From an uncultured Ignavibacteriota bacterium (GTDB taxonomy: Bacteria > Bacteroidota > Ignavibacteria > UBA10030 > UBA8401), in the NCBI GenBank assembly GCA_903861125.1, contig CAIOTF010000049.1, positions 62,001 to 126,000 on the forward strand: a stretch of DNA of 64,000 bases, read 5' to 3'. Shown here piece after piece: positions 8,622 to 17,729 of the stretch (position 1 is its first letter; each line of letters opens with the position of its first letter). The notes beneath the pieces are model-generated. The model saw only the letters and a program-made list of their open reading frames with translations, was not told the origin of the DNA and did no database searches. Both the position numbers and the translations under genes were made by a program.

Positions 8622-10058
8622 ATGAACAGAAGAAAATTTATTAGATCCGCTGGAGCGGCTGTTGCTGGCTCTGCCGTTGCACAAAATATTGTTTTTGGCA
8701 GAGAACTCCTTCCCGCAGTTTTTGCTTCGGACAAAAAGCCAAATATCATATTCATCCTTGCGGATGATCTTGGTATCGGCGAGGTGAGTTGCTACGGTGC
8801 GGAAAATTATAAGACGCCTCATATTGATGAGCTTGCACGAGGCGGCATTCGGTTCACCCATGCCTATACACCATCGCTGTGCGGTCCTTCCCGCGCATGC
8901 ATTTTGACCGGACGGTATGCATTTCGTACCGGCGGCACGAACCAGGACAAAGTAGGGCAGCTTAAACCTGAGAATGAAACCATCCTGCCAAAAATTTTGA
9001 AATCGGCAGGATACGTTACAACAATGGCCGGAAAATGGAGTCAGTTCCCGCTTGAACCGGCCGATTGGGGTTTCGACGAATATTTACGGTTTCAAGGGAG
9101 CGGCCAATATTGGAATACGCAGAAAAAGGCCAAAACCTATACGGTTAACGGAAAAAAAACACCGTTACTGGATGGAGAATACCTGCCGGATAAAATGCAT
9201 AATTTTGTCGTGGACTTTATTACGCGCCATAAAGAGGATCCATTCTTTGTCTATTACTCATTGTCGCACATCCACGGGGATATACTTCCGACGCCCGATA
9301 GCAGACAAGACAGCAAAGTTATTTATGCGGACAACGTCACCTACATGGACAAACTTGTCGGAAAGCTTGTTGCAGAACTTGATCGTTTAAAACTGCGTGA
9401 AAAAACCATGCTCGTATTCTTTGGTGATAACGGTACTGCAAACAAATATTCTGATCAAGCAATTATCGGAGGTCGTCGTTTGGTCGGTGCAAAAGGCTCC
9501 ATGCTCGAAGGGGGCAGTCTTGAACCGATGATTATTAATTGGCCCGGAACAACACCCGCCGGGAAAGTTTCCGATGCAATGATTGACTCTACTGATTTCA
9601 TGGCGACGTTTGCTGAAATGGCCGGTGCAAAACTTCCGCACGATACAATTATCGATGGCCGCAGTTTCAACGGACAGATATGTGGTGAAAAAGGTGAGTC
9701 CCGCGACTGGGTGTACATACAACTTGCCGGACAATGGTATGTGCGGGAGAAAAAATGGAAGCTGAATCAGGATGGGAAACTTTATGATATGAACAAGGCG
9801 CCGTTCGAAGAAATACTTGTGGCAGCCGATTCGAAAGATCCCGAGGCGATTGCAGCGCGTAAGCGCCTGCAATCGGCGCTCGACCAGTTGAATCCGGCCG
9901 GTGGTATTCTTGACGATGGTGATGGGTCCGGCCGGCACGCGAATAAAACCAAGAAAAAGAAAAAGCAGTTCGATCGCGACGATGAAAATCTTGACGAAGC
10001 GGATAGTGCAGAGAAGAACATCAACAAAAAAATGAAACACAAAAAAAAATCAAAGTGA
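8622..10058 (+). CDS. Sulfatase (S1 family) with Lys-rich C-terminal tail
   Basis: A 478-residue Tat-type sulfatase (MNRRKFIRSAG signal). The formylglycine signature is CGPSR with Cys87; other family motifs are ILADDLGIGEVSCYG near residue 50 and VFFGDNGT for the second half of the metal site. It is a close paralogue of the sulfatase at 52785-54134, sharing the C-terminal block LNPAGGILDDGDG and the SMLEGGSLEP segment. After that block comes a ~40-residue, highly charged Lys/Asp/Glu tail not needed for the fold. It sits between the PL6 lyase and the GH88 hydrolase, consistent with desulfation of lyase products in the periplasm. Confidence 0.92.
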   Translation: MNRRKFIRSAGAAVAGSAVAQNIVFGRELLPAVFASDKKPNIIFILADDLGIGEVSCYGAENYKTPHIDELARGGIRFTHAYTPSLCGPSRACILTGRYAFRTGGTNQDKVGQLKPENETILPKILKSAGYVTTMAGKWSQFPLEPADWGFDEYLRFQGSGQYWNTQKKAKTYTVNGKKTPLLDGEYLPDKMHNFVVDFITRHKEDPFFVYYSLSHIHGDILPTPDSRQDSKVIYADNVTYMDKLVGKLVAELDRLKLREKTMLVFFGDNGTANKYSDQAIIGGRRLVGAKGSMLEGGSLEPMIINWPGTTPAGKVSDAMIDSTDFMATFAEMAGAKLPHDTIIDGRSFNGQICGEKGESRDWVYIQLAGQWYVREKKWKLNQDGKLYDMNKAPFEEILVAADSKDPEAIAARKRLQSALDQLNPAGGILDDGDGSGRHANKTKKKKKQFDRDDENLDEADSAEKNINKKMKHKKKSK

Positions 10059-10082
10059 TCCAGTATTCAATACGGTGGGAAA

Positions 10083-11288
10083 ATGCTAACTAGAATTTTA
10101 ATTATTATTGTTTTGTTCTCGGGTTGTTCGGCATTGAAGGACAATAACGAAAAAATGAATATGCCGCAAAGATTCGATCCTCTGGTAGAGATCATATCGA
10201 AGAAAGTGTCGAATACAGTGCAGGAATTTGGCGATTCAACAGCCTATCCCCGAAGTACGTCGCGGGAGGGAAAATGGAAGACCGGTCCGATCCAAAGCTG
10301 GACCAGCGGATTCTTCCCCGGAATTCTCTGGTATATGAATGAATTGACCGGTGACAGTTCGTTCAGGAAATCGGCAGCACGATGGACCGAAGGGTTAACG
10401 CCGCTGCAATTTTATGGCGGATCACATGATATTGGTTTCATGGTATTTTGCAGTTTCGGAAATGGTTACCGTCTCACTCAAAATGCGGAATATAAAAAAA
10501 TTATTTTACAAACAGCCATTACACTGACTGGCCGGTATAATCCAACCGTCGGTTGTATCAAATCCTGGGATAATCGAAAATGGCAATACCCCGTTATCAT
10601 CGACAATATGATGAATCTCGAACTGCTTTTCTGGAGTTCATATAACGGCGGTACACGCACCATGTATGATGTTGCCGTCAAGCATGCAGAGAATACGATG
10701 CAGAATCATTTCCGACCCGACGGCAGCACGTATCACGTTGTTAATTATGATACGACGAATGGAAATGTCATTTCTAAAGAGACGCATCAGGGGTATTCGG
10801 ATTCTTCGTGCTGGTCGCGCGGGCAGGCGTGGGCAATGTACGGTTTCACCATGACATACCGGTATACCAAGGATGAACGCTTTTTACAGACTGCACAAAA
10901 AGCTGCTGAATATTACATCGCTCACCTTCCGGATGATCATATAACATATTGGGATTTTAATGCGCCGAATATTCCCAATGAACCGCGCGATGCATCGTCG
11001 TCGTCGATCGCCGCTTCCGCGTTGTTTGAATTAAGCGGCTTAGTGAAAAATGAAGCATCGCGGAAAAAATTCTATGATGCGGCAGTATCAATATTGGAAT
11101 CGCTCACTCATAAACCATATTTTTCCGATCAGACAAAAGATGTAGGCATTTTGAAATATGCGGTTGGCAATAAACCGGCCGGAACAGAAATCGACGTTTC
11201 ATTGATCTATGGCGATTACTATTTTATTGAGGCATTAATGCGCTTTAAGCAATATCAAACAGGTTATACCGTAAAGAATGCTGATTAA
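10083..11288 (+). CDS. GH88 unsaturated glucuronyl hydrolase, lipoprotein
   Basis: A 401-residue enzyme of GH88 (unsaturated uronyl hydrolase), which removes the 4,5-unsaturated uronic acid left by polysaccharide lyases by hydrating the double bond. An (alpha/alpha)6-barrel pattern is visible. The two catalytic Asp residues fit Asp116 in GGSHDIGFM and Asp174 in VIIDNMMNLELLFW, with the usual spacing of about 60. Other family motifs are THQGYSDSSCWSRGQAW and YWDFN. The N-terminus ends in a lipobox (LFSGC, Cys15), so it is membrane-anchored, facing the periplasm or cell surface. It lies 24 nt after a sulfatase. A related domain forms the N-half of the fusion at 47149-50670. Confidence 0.92.
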   Translation: MLTRILIIIVLFSGCSALKDNNEKMNMPQRFDPLVEIISKKVSNTVQEFGDSTAYPRSTSREGKWKTGPIQSWTSGFFPGILWYMNELTGDSSFRKSAARWTEGLTPLQFYGGSHDIGFMVFCSFGNGYRLTQNAEYKKIILQTAITLTGRYNPTVGCIKSWDNRKWQYPVIIDNMMNLELLFWSSYNGGTRTMYDVAVKHAENTMQNHFRPDGSTYHVVNYDTTNGNVISKETHQGYSDSSCWSRGQAWAMYGFTMTYRYTKDERFLQTAQKAAEYYIAHLPDDHITYWDFNAPNIPNEPRDASSSSIAASALFELSGLVKNEASRKKFYDAAVSILESLTHKPYFSDQTKDVGILKYAVGNKPAGTEIDVSLIYGDYYFIEALMRFKQYQTGYTVKNAD

Positions 11289-11400
11289 TGCTGTGGAGAA
11301 CAAGTGGTGAATAACTTTTCGGATGAAAGATAATTTTGTCTGATTTAAGAATATCCCATTCGCTAAGGGCAATTCACTGTTGATTGCTTATATGTTACTG

Positions 11401-11450
11401 CTTTCTGCTTACCTGCAATATTTATTATTGCGATATTATAACGCAGAAAG
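11401..11450. promoter_or_regulatory. Nested inverted repeat in the leader of the TonB receptor gene
   Basis: CTTTCTGC (11401-11408) pairs with GCAGAAAG (11443-11450). Inside it, GCAATA (11415-11420) pairs with TATTGC (11426-11431) around TTTAT. It lies ~125 bases before the proposed start of the outer-membrane block, in the longest gap (~290 nt) of this half of the window. An operator or mRNA leader structure is possible; no family is recognised. Confidence 0.35.
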
Positions 11451-11575
11451 TTTTGAAGGAAGGCAATGAGAGTAAATACAGTTTTTAATGAATGGCAAAA
11501 AGAAATTGTTTCTGTATGAATATTCAGCATAAAAGTGAAGAATCAATTATCGTTCGAGCAGCAAAGGTAAGACAT

Positions 11576-14416
11576 ATGACAAAATATATATTGTTGTTTT
11601 TTCTTCTCTCCGTCTCCGCCATGGCTCAGAACGCCGGGAAAATATCCGGGCGCATTATAGACGCGAAGACAAAAGAATCTCTACCATCCGTTAATGTTGT
11701 AATACGGGGAACTTCACTGGGAGCATCAAGTGATCTTGAAGGAAATTATTTTATCCTCAACGTTCCTCCCGGCGAGTATGATGTGGCCGTCTCCCTCATC
11801 GGGTATCGCGGTGTCGTTCAGAAGAACATCATTGTGAACGTGAACCGGACAACGGCAGTGGATTTTTCGATGATAGAATCGGTCGTACAGAGCGAGGAAG
11901 TGGTTGTTACTGCTACGCGCCCCGACGTGGAAAAAGAAAAAACTTCGACAAGCGAGATCCGGCGCAGCGAGGATGTGATGAACGTTCCCGGTATTCAGGA
12001 TATTGCCAATGTGATCTCGCTGAATGCTGATGTCAGCGACGGACATTTCCGCGGCGGGCGTGATAATGAGGAATTGTACAATCTTCAGGGAATGGGAATT
12101 ATGAATCCGCTTACCAGCGGGACCGCGTTCAATCCGATTATGAGTGCGGTGGAAGAAGTTGAGGTAATCACATCCGGTTTCGGAGCGCAGTACGGAAATG
12201 CTCAGTCCGGCATTGTGAATATCACCATGAAGGAAGGTCGTTCGGATAAATGGGTGGCGCGTGCAGAAGTAAGAACGCGGGCTCCCGGACGCAAACATTT
12301 TGGTCCAAGCTTGTGGGAATCAATGGCGAATGTTAATCCGTCGACGACCTCAAGTCCTCCAAATTATTTTTACGTGCTGAATTCGCCCGATGCCTGGGGA
12401 TCGAACCTTTGGGGTTTTGCAAATTATTCGAACCGTTTCTCGAAAGACTCCACCACGCTGCGTCAAATGATCTACACAATGTGGCGGTATCAGGCAAAGC
12501 GTGATTTTGGAAAGAGCTATGACGATCTTGTGGACTATTCGCTTGATGCCAATGCCGGCGGGCCATTAACAGAAAACACACGTATGTTTATAGCGGTTCA
12601 TACCGATAATAATTGGGCAATGTTACCTACACCGGATCCCAACACGAACCGGCAGGTGATGGGAAATCTTGTGTACGATTTTGGAAGTGGAATAAACCTC
12701 CGTATGAGCGGTGCGTATTCAAGGGCCGAAGGACATACATTTTCCGGAAGAAATACGCAAACGTGGTATGATTGGGTGTGGGACCGCGTCTTCAGTATTA
12801 AACGTACGTTAGATGAAAATATTCAACTTGGTGTTCGCTGGTCTCAAGCGCTCAGCCAAAGCACGTTCTATGAAATTAAACTGAATACACTTCAAACACA
12901 TGCACTCACCGGATCGCCGGTCTACAATCCCGATTTTTTTGCAGCAGCCAGTCCGGCCCTTATTTGGGAACCGTTATCAAGAAATTTAGCGGACGGTTTT
13001 AATTTCGGTCAGCTTGAAAATGACTTTACTTCCGAAAAAACGAAAACGCTCAGTATTGATGCTTCCATCACCAGTCAGGTTTCAATATCGCATATGCTTC
13101 TTGCCGGTGTTCAGGGCAACTATTCAATTCTCGATGTCAACAATGTTTCCGGTCTCAGCATTCAATCCAACGGTAATTTATCGCAATATATTATCAAACC
13201 GTTCGAGCTCGGTTTATTCGTTCAGGACAAAATGGAATTTGAAGGGATGATCGCTAATATCGGTCTTCGACTGGATGTCTATAATCCGAATATGGAGTAT
13301 TATACCGATATCTTTTCACCCTACCGGTATACAGACAGTCTTGGACTTCAAAAAATTGATGAGCGATATGCATCCAAATCGAAGACGGCCACCATCGCCC
13401 GTTTACAGCCCCGCGCAGGTTTATCCTTTCCGGTATCAACACACACTGTGTTTCATGTAAACTACGGAACCTTCCTGCAGCGCCCTCCATTTAACCGGCT
13501 TATTTCTCAATCCCGCGGCAGAAGTGATATGCTGAAGTATGGTACGGCGTTGACTGTTATTGGCGTCCTTGGAAATCCGCGATTGAAACCGGAAGTGACA
13601 AACAGTTATGATGTCGGTGTCACACAAGCGTTAGGCGAAGGGTTTACGTTGGACATCAGCGGGTATTACAAAGATGTCAGGGATCTGCTGCAACGCGCCA
13701 TCTATAGTTCTAAGCAAGGTTCGTACACAACTTATATCAATCTTGATTATGCAGACATCCGCGGATTTCGCTTAGGACTTGCGAAGCGGAGCGGAATTGT
13801 GACCGGTTCGCTGAACTATACGTACGGTGTTGCTACCGGTAAAAACGGTTCATCCGACGGATATCAATACCCGACAATCTATGAAAGCGGAGAATCGAAA
13901 GACCCGGTGCCGCAGGACATCCTGCTGGACTTTGACCGGACTCATAATCTTGTCGCCAACGTCGGGATAAATACCCCGAAAGAATGGGGGCCGGAGATGT
14001 TTGATTTTTATCCGCTCGAGCAGGTCACTATTGCGGCAACCTCATTTGCTCGCAGCGGCCGTCCGTTCTCTTCCTGGGTCAATACACTGATCAAGATGAA
14101 TATGCGTGCTCCGAGCGAATATAACACGAACATCAAAATCACAAAACAAATCTCCCGTCTTTTCGGAACCAGTACAGCATTCTATTTTGAGGTATCGAAT
14201 CTATTCAACTCCAGGATCTATGATTATACGGCGGTCTTTAATCCGGATCCAACGAACCAATACAATCTTCAAAAATATACCATCAAGTATGAGAAAGGTG
14301 AGGATATCACCTATTATGAGGACGAAGAGCATCCGGGATATTATGTCAATCAGGAATTCAGAATATATTCAAATATGCCGCGATCGATGCAATTTGGAAT
14401 GATTATTAACCTATGA
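11576..14416 (+). CDS. TonB-dependent outer-membrane receptor with carboxypeptidase-regulatory N-domain
   Basis: A ~946-residue SusC-like importer for large ligands, probably oligosaccharides. The start at 11576 (MTKYILLFFLLSVSAMAQ) follows AAAGGTAAG and gives a proper signal peptide; the in-frame ATG at 11492 would add 28 unlikely residues. Domains: carboxypeptidase-D regulatory-like domain ~20-105 (GKISGRIIDAKTKESLPSVN), plug domain ~110-230 (EEVVVTATRP, GFGAQYGNAQSGIVNITMKEG), then a 22-strand-type barrel. No SusD gene follows; instead a 742-residue exported protein starts 19 nt later and two barrel proteins follow. Specificity for polyuronate fragments is inferred from location. Confidence 0.92.
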   Translation: MTKYILLFFLLSVSAMAQNAGKISGRIIDAKTKESLPSVNVVIRGTSLGASSDLEGNYFILNVPPGEYDVAVSLIGYRGVVQKNIIVNVNRTTAVDFSMIESVVQSEEVVVTATRPDVEKEKTSTSEIRRSEDVMNVPGIQDIANVISLNADVSDGHFRGGRDNEELYNLQGMGIMNPLTSGTAFNPIMSAVEEVEVITSGFGAQYGNAQSGIVNITMKEGRSDKWVARAEVRTRAPGRKHFGPSLWESMANVNPSTTSSPPNYFYVLNSPDAWGSNLWGFANYSNRFSKDSTTLRQMIYTMWRYQAKRDFGKSYDDLVDYSLDANAGGPLTENTRMFIAVHTDNNWAMLPTPDPNTNRQVMGNLVYDFGSGINLRMSGAYSRAEGHTFSGRNTQTWYDWVWDRVFSIKRTLDENIQLGVRWSQALSQSTFYEIKLNTLQTHALTGSPVYNPDFFAAASPALIWEPLSRNLADGFNFGQLENDFTSEKTKTLSIDASITSQVSISHMLLAGVQGNYSILDVNNVSGLSIQSNGNLSQYIIKPFELGLFVQDKMEFEGMIANIGLRLDVYNPNMEYYTDIFSPYRYTDSLGLQKIDERYASKSKTATIARLQPRAGLSFPVSTHTVFHVNYGTFLQRPPFNRLISQSRGRSDMLKYGTALTVIGVLGNPRLKPEVTNSYDVGVTQALGEGFTLDISGYYKDVRDLLQRAIYSSKQGSYTTYINLDYADIRGFRLGLAKRSGIVTGSLNYTYGVATGKNGSSDGYQYPTIYESGESKDPVPQDILLDFDRTHNLVANVGINTPKEWGPEMFDFYPLEQVTIAATSFARSGRPFSSWVNTLIKMNMRAPSEYNTNIKITKQISRLFGTSTAFYFEVSNLFNSRIYDYTAVFNPDPTNQYNLQKYTIKYEKGEDITYYEDEEHPGYYVNQEFRIYSNMPRSMQFGMIINL

Positions 14417-14435
14417 GTTTTTTCAGGAGCAACAC

Positions 14436-16664
14436 ATGAGTTCTCTAAAAAATATTACATTTCTTCTTTGCCTTTTCGGAAGCATGGTCTCGGCGCAAAT
14501 GCAAAAGGATTACCTGATCCATAAACGGGGGATGCTACACCAAACCGTCTATAATACGGGTGAACTCGGCAGGAAATATGTAACATCCAATGCCAACACA
14601 GAACTCGGAATTCCCTCGTTTGAATGGCCCGGAAATTCTGCTACGATCGTCGATGCAAAACAATATACTGGCTGGCACAATTCCTACGGCGGCGGAGTGC
14701 AGATTGCAGCAGATCGAGTTGATTCTTCAAAGCGCCTTATTGCATATTGCGGCGGGGAGATCGATGCTGTTGCGGAATACGTCAATTCATTTCCGCTTAG
14801 TCAGGAACGGATCGAAAACTTTCCCGTGCTGGCAAATGGAAATCTGAATCCGACATACAATCCGGATGAAGCGGAAGAAATAATCATCTCTAAATGGGCG
14901 ACACCTGTTGGTGTTACCATTACACGGACCAGCCGGGTTTGGAGTTTTCCCGATTACGATGATTTTATCATCTATGAATATGAATTTGAAAATACCGGTG
15001 ATCTTACCGGAAATCCTGCCATTCCTCCAAAACCGGTGAAACTGAAAGATTTGATCATCGTCTTTAATCACGGTATGACCGGAGGAAAGTTCGGGTATAA
15101 CAGAGTGGGAGGATCCTGGAATAATACATTGACAGATGAAATAAATATGTATGCCCGTTGGGACCGGCAACGCTGGCTCTTCTATGGAAATCATCGAACC
15201 GGCAATCCCGAACCGACATATCTTTCGGAATGGGCTACCACCGGAAAAAATGGTGGCGGATTACTCAGTCCTCAGTCACCGGGGATGATGGCACTCTATG
15301 TGGATACCGTACATCTTGCCCGACGCGGCGACGGAACAAGAGTTGTATTCTCAGCACTTTCGGATTCCGTTGCATGGGATATCAACGGCCATATCAAGCA
15401 GCCATATTATCTGCGGTTAGAAACATCCCAGCACCGGACGGACAAGGTCTGGCCGAACGTACTCGACATTTCGCTGCCTCAGAAGACCGGCTTGTTCAAA
15501 ACGGTGAGTTTGTATGGACAGGATTGGATCGGACGGTCGAATTTCAATTGGCGTCAGGGAATGAGAATCGGATATACGTACGGATTCGGTCCGTACCATT
15601 TAATGCCGGGCCAGAAAGTCCGCATTGCGTGGGCAGAAGTATGTGGTTATGGATCGGCTCGTAAAGAAGATACTGATGCCGGTGTGAAAGATATCGGCGG
15701 GAGCAACGGAGCAACACCCCCCGATGTTGAAGCAGGAGATGCCAATTATGCATTCAATATTGTTCCTAATTACTGGCAGCCGAAGACGCGCATACAGTTA
15801 AATCCGACGGGTACTTCCACCGGTACGACGGTATTCGGTAGCGATTATCTCAGCAAATATTCTTTGCCGGATTTTGTTAATTCAAATGTTGTTACTATCC
15901 GTGAAGTTGCTGATCGTGCTATTCAAGCATATACCGGCGATACGCTGATCAATCATAATACAGTGCAATACTGGCCTGATACAAAAAATGAGCGCGGTTC
16001 GTACCGCATTCCCATTCCTGTTCCGGCTCCGGCGCTGACATTGGAAAACACGCTAGTCGGTGAAAGCAAGATCATTTGGGGACCTCAAGTTGAATCGTTT
16101 ACAACACCGCGATTGCAGGGAACGTTCGATCACTACGAAGTGTACAAATCGTCGCATCCGTTGGGACCATGGATTAAGCTAGCGACGATAGCAAAAGGTG
16201 ACCCGCAGTATATTGTCGGCGGTAAATATCAGTTTATCGATAAGAATGTCCGCATCGGCGATAACATCTATTACTCTGTATTGTCGGTGGATAATAAAGG
16301 GAATAAGAGCGGCCGGACCAACATGACGCTGCATGCTGCATCCATCGGCGCAACGGCAACGCTGCAGCAGGTCTTTGTTGCTCCGAATCCATTTATCGTG
16401 AAATCAGGATATCCAGGATCCACTCCCGACGGCGACATCAATAACCAGCTCCGTTTTTATAATCTTCCAAAAACTTGCACGATACGCGTGTACTCATACA
16501 GCGGACAACTCATTCAGACCATCGCGCACGATGCGGATGAAATTCAACATCCATATTTTCAGATAACACGGAACAATCAATTAATCGCTTCGGGTGTCTA
16601 TTTCTATGTTGTCGATGCACCGGACGGCACCCGGGTTCATGGCAAGTTTGTTATCATCAACTAA
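14436..16664 (+). CDS. Exported 742-residue protein partnered with TonB receptor, family not recognised
   Basis: It starts behind AGGAG with a signal peptide (MSSLKNITFLLCLFGSMVSAQ). The bulk (~25-540) is beta-rich with many Trp/Tyr residues (EFPWGN-type, WSFPDYDDFIIYEYEFEN, GFGPYHLMPGQKVRIAWAE) and is not an enzyme family I recognise. Residues ~550-635 look like a fibronectin type III fold (FDHYEVYKSSHPLGPWIKLA). Residues ~640-742 (VFVAPNPFIVKSG ... SGVYFYVVDAPDG) resemble a divergent sorting-type beta domain. Its position directly after the receptor, where SusD normally stands, and its lone-exported character suggest a surface glycan-binding or lid protein. That role is inference. Confidence 0.75.
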   Translation: MSSLKNITFLLCLFGSMVSAQMQKDYLIHKRGMLHQTVYNTGELGRKYVTSNANTELGIPSFEWPGNSATIVDAKQYTGWHNSYGGGVQIAADRVDSSKRLIAYCGGEIDAVAEYVNSFPLSQERIENFPVLANGNLNPTYNPDEAEEIIISKWATPVGVTITRTSRVWSFPDYDDFIIYEYEFENTGDLTGNPAIPPKPVKLKDLIIVFNHGMTGGKFGYNRVGGSWNNTLTDEINMYARWDRQRWLFYGNHRTGNPEPTYLSEWATTGKNGGGLLSPQSPGMMALYVDTVHLARRGDGTRVVFSALSDSVAWDINGHIKQPYYLRLETSQHRTDKVWPNVLDISLPQKTGLFKTVSLYGQDWIGRSNFNWRQGMRIGYTYGFGPYHLMPGQKVRIAWAEVCGYGSARKEDTDAGVKDIGGSNGATPPDVEAGDANYAFNIVPNYWQPKTRIQLNPTGTSTGTTVFGSDYLSKYSLPDFVNSNVVTIREVADRAIQAYTGDTLINHNTVQYWPDTKNERGSYRIPIPVPAPALTLENTLVGESKIIWGPQVESFTTPRLQGTFDHYEVYKSSHPLGPWIKLATIAKGDPQYIVGGKYQFIDKNVRIGDNIYYSVLSVDNKGNKSGRTNMTLHAASIGATATLQQVFVAPNPFIVKSGYPGSTPDGDINNQLRFYNLPKTCTIRVYSYSGQLIQTIAHDADEIQHPYFQITRNNQLIASGVYFYVVDAPDGTRVHGKFVIIN

Positions 16665-16667
16665 GCA

Positions 16668-17729
16668 ATGCAGATGACTATGAAACATACAATACGATCA
16701 ATGGCAACACTGCTGCTGCTGACGGTCTCGATCAGTCAGCTTCAGGCACAAAAGGTTGGCACAAGTTCAATGCAGTTTCTGAAAGTAATGCCAACGGCTC
16801 GTGCAACTGCGATGGGCGATGCATATGTTTCGCTCGCAACCGGCGTCGATGCAGTCTTTTGGAATCCGGCAGGACTGACAACAATGGAAAACCACGAAAT
16901 GAGCTCGACATTGACCATGTGGCTCTTCGATACAAAACAGGTTGCCTTGGCGTACGGACTGCCGATGGGAGACTGGGGAAGTATCGGCTTCCAGTTTCAG
17001 TACATCGACTTTGGATCAATGCAGGAAACACGAGGTGATGTGGCAGACCTTGTAAGGCCTGTTCAAGGGATTCCATACTATAATCCCGGTTTAACCGGAA
17101 GAACATTCACGCCGTTTTCGTATTTGACCGGTTTCACTTATGCGCAAAAATTCACCGATAAATTTTCAGCCGCACTTTCCGTTAAATACGCAATGGAGTC
17201 TCTCTGGTCAGAACAGTCAGTGACTATTATTAATCCTACAACCGGAGAAATAAAATCCTATAAGACATATGCGGATGTTGTGCTGTTCGATTTCGGTATG
17301 TTATACAACACGGGATTTCGATCCGTAAAAATTGGAGTGTCGACACAAAATTTTGGACAGCAGATAACCTTTGCAGAAAAAGCACATCCGGCACCGCTCG
17401 CATTTCGTCTTGGTGTTTCGGCGAACATATTCGGCAGCGAAGGATTATTGTTCCGGGACGATATGAACCGACTCACGCTTGCCTACGATCTGTTCCAACC
17501 AAACGACTATAAACAACAGATGCATATCGGCGCAGAATATTCGTTTTCTGAATTGGTTGCCCTTCGCGGAGGCTATAAAGTTGATTACGATACCGAAGGT
17601 CTCTGTTTTGGCGGCGGCGTGCATACCGATCTTTCCGGGTGGCCGATCAGTGTTGATTACAGCTATGGGAAAATGAGTGAATACCTGAATACTGTGCATC
17701 GTATTAGTTTAGGAGTGCAATTCCGATGA
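16668..17729 (+). CDS. PorV/PorQ-family outer-membrane barrel protein
   Basis: A 349-353 residue protein; ATG codons at 16668, 16674 and 16680 are all possible, the last giving MKHTIRSMATLLLLTVSISQ as signal. The start of the mature part (SSMQFLKVMPTARATAMGDAYVSLATGVDAVFWNPAGL) is the hallmark of the PorV/PorQ (UPF0164) family. PorV proteins shuttle T9SS cargo or act as outer-membrane barrels. The gene is 3 nt from the preceding stop and overlaps the next gene by ATGA. Embedding in a receptor operon rather than with T9SS core genes suggests a dedicated role in displaying the upstream protein; this is inference. Confidence 0.85.
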   Translation: MQMTMKHTIRSMATLLLLTVSISQLQAQKVGTSSMQFLKVMPTARATAMGDAYVSLATGVDAVFWNPAGLTTMENHEMSSTLTMWLFDTKQVALAYGLPMGDWGSIGFQFQYIDFGSMQETRGDVADLVRPVQGIPYYNPGLTGRTFTPFSYLTGFTYAQKFTDKFSAALSVKYAMESLWSEQSVTIINPTTGEIKSYKTYADVVLFDFGMLYNTGFRSVKIGVSTQNFGQQITFAEKAHPAPLAFRLGVSANIFGSEGLLFRDDMNRLTLAYDLFQPNDYKQQMHIGAEYSFSELVALRGGYKVDYDTEGLCFGGGVHTDLSGWPISVDYSYGKMSEYLNTVHRISLGVQFR

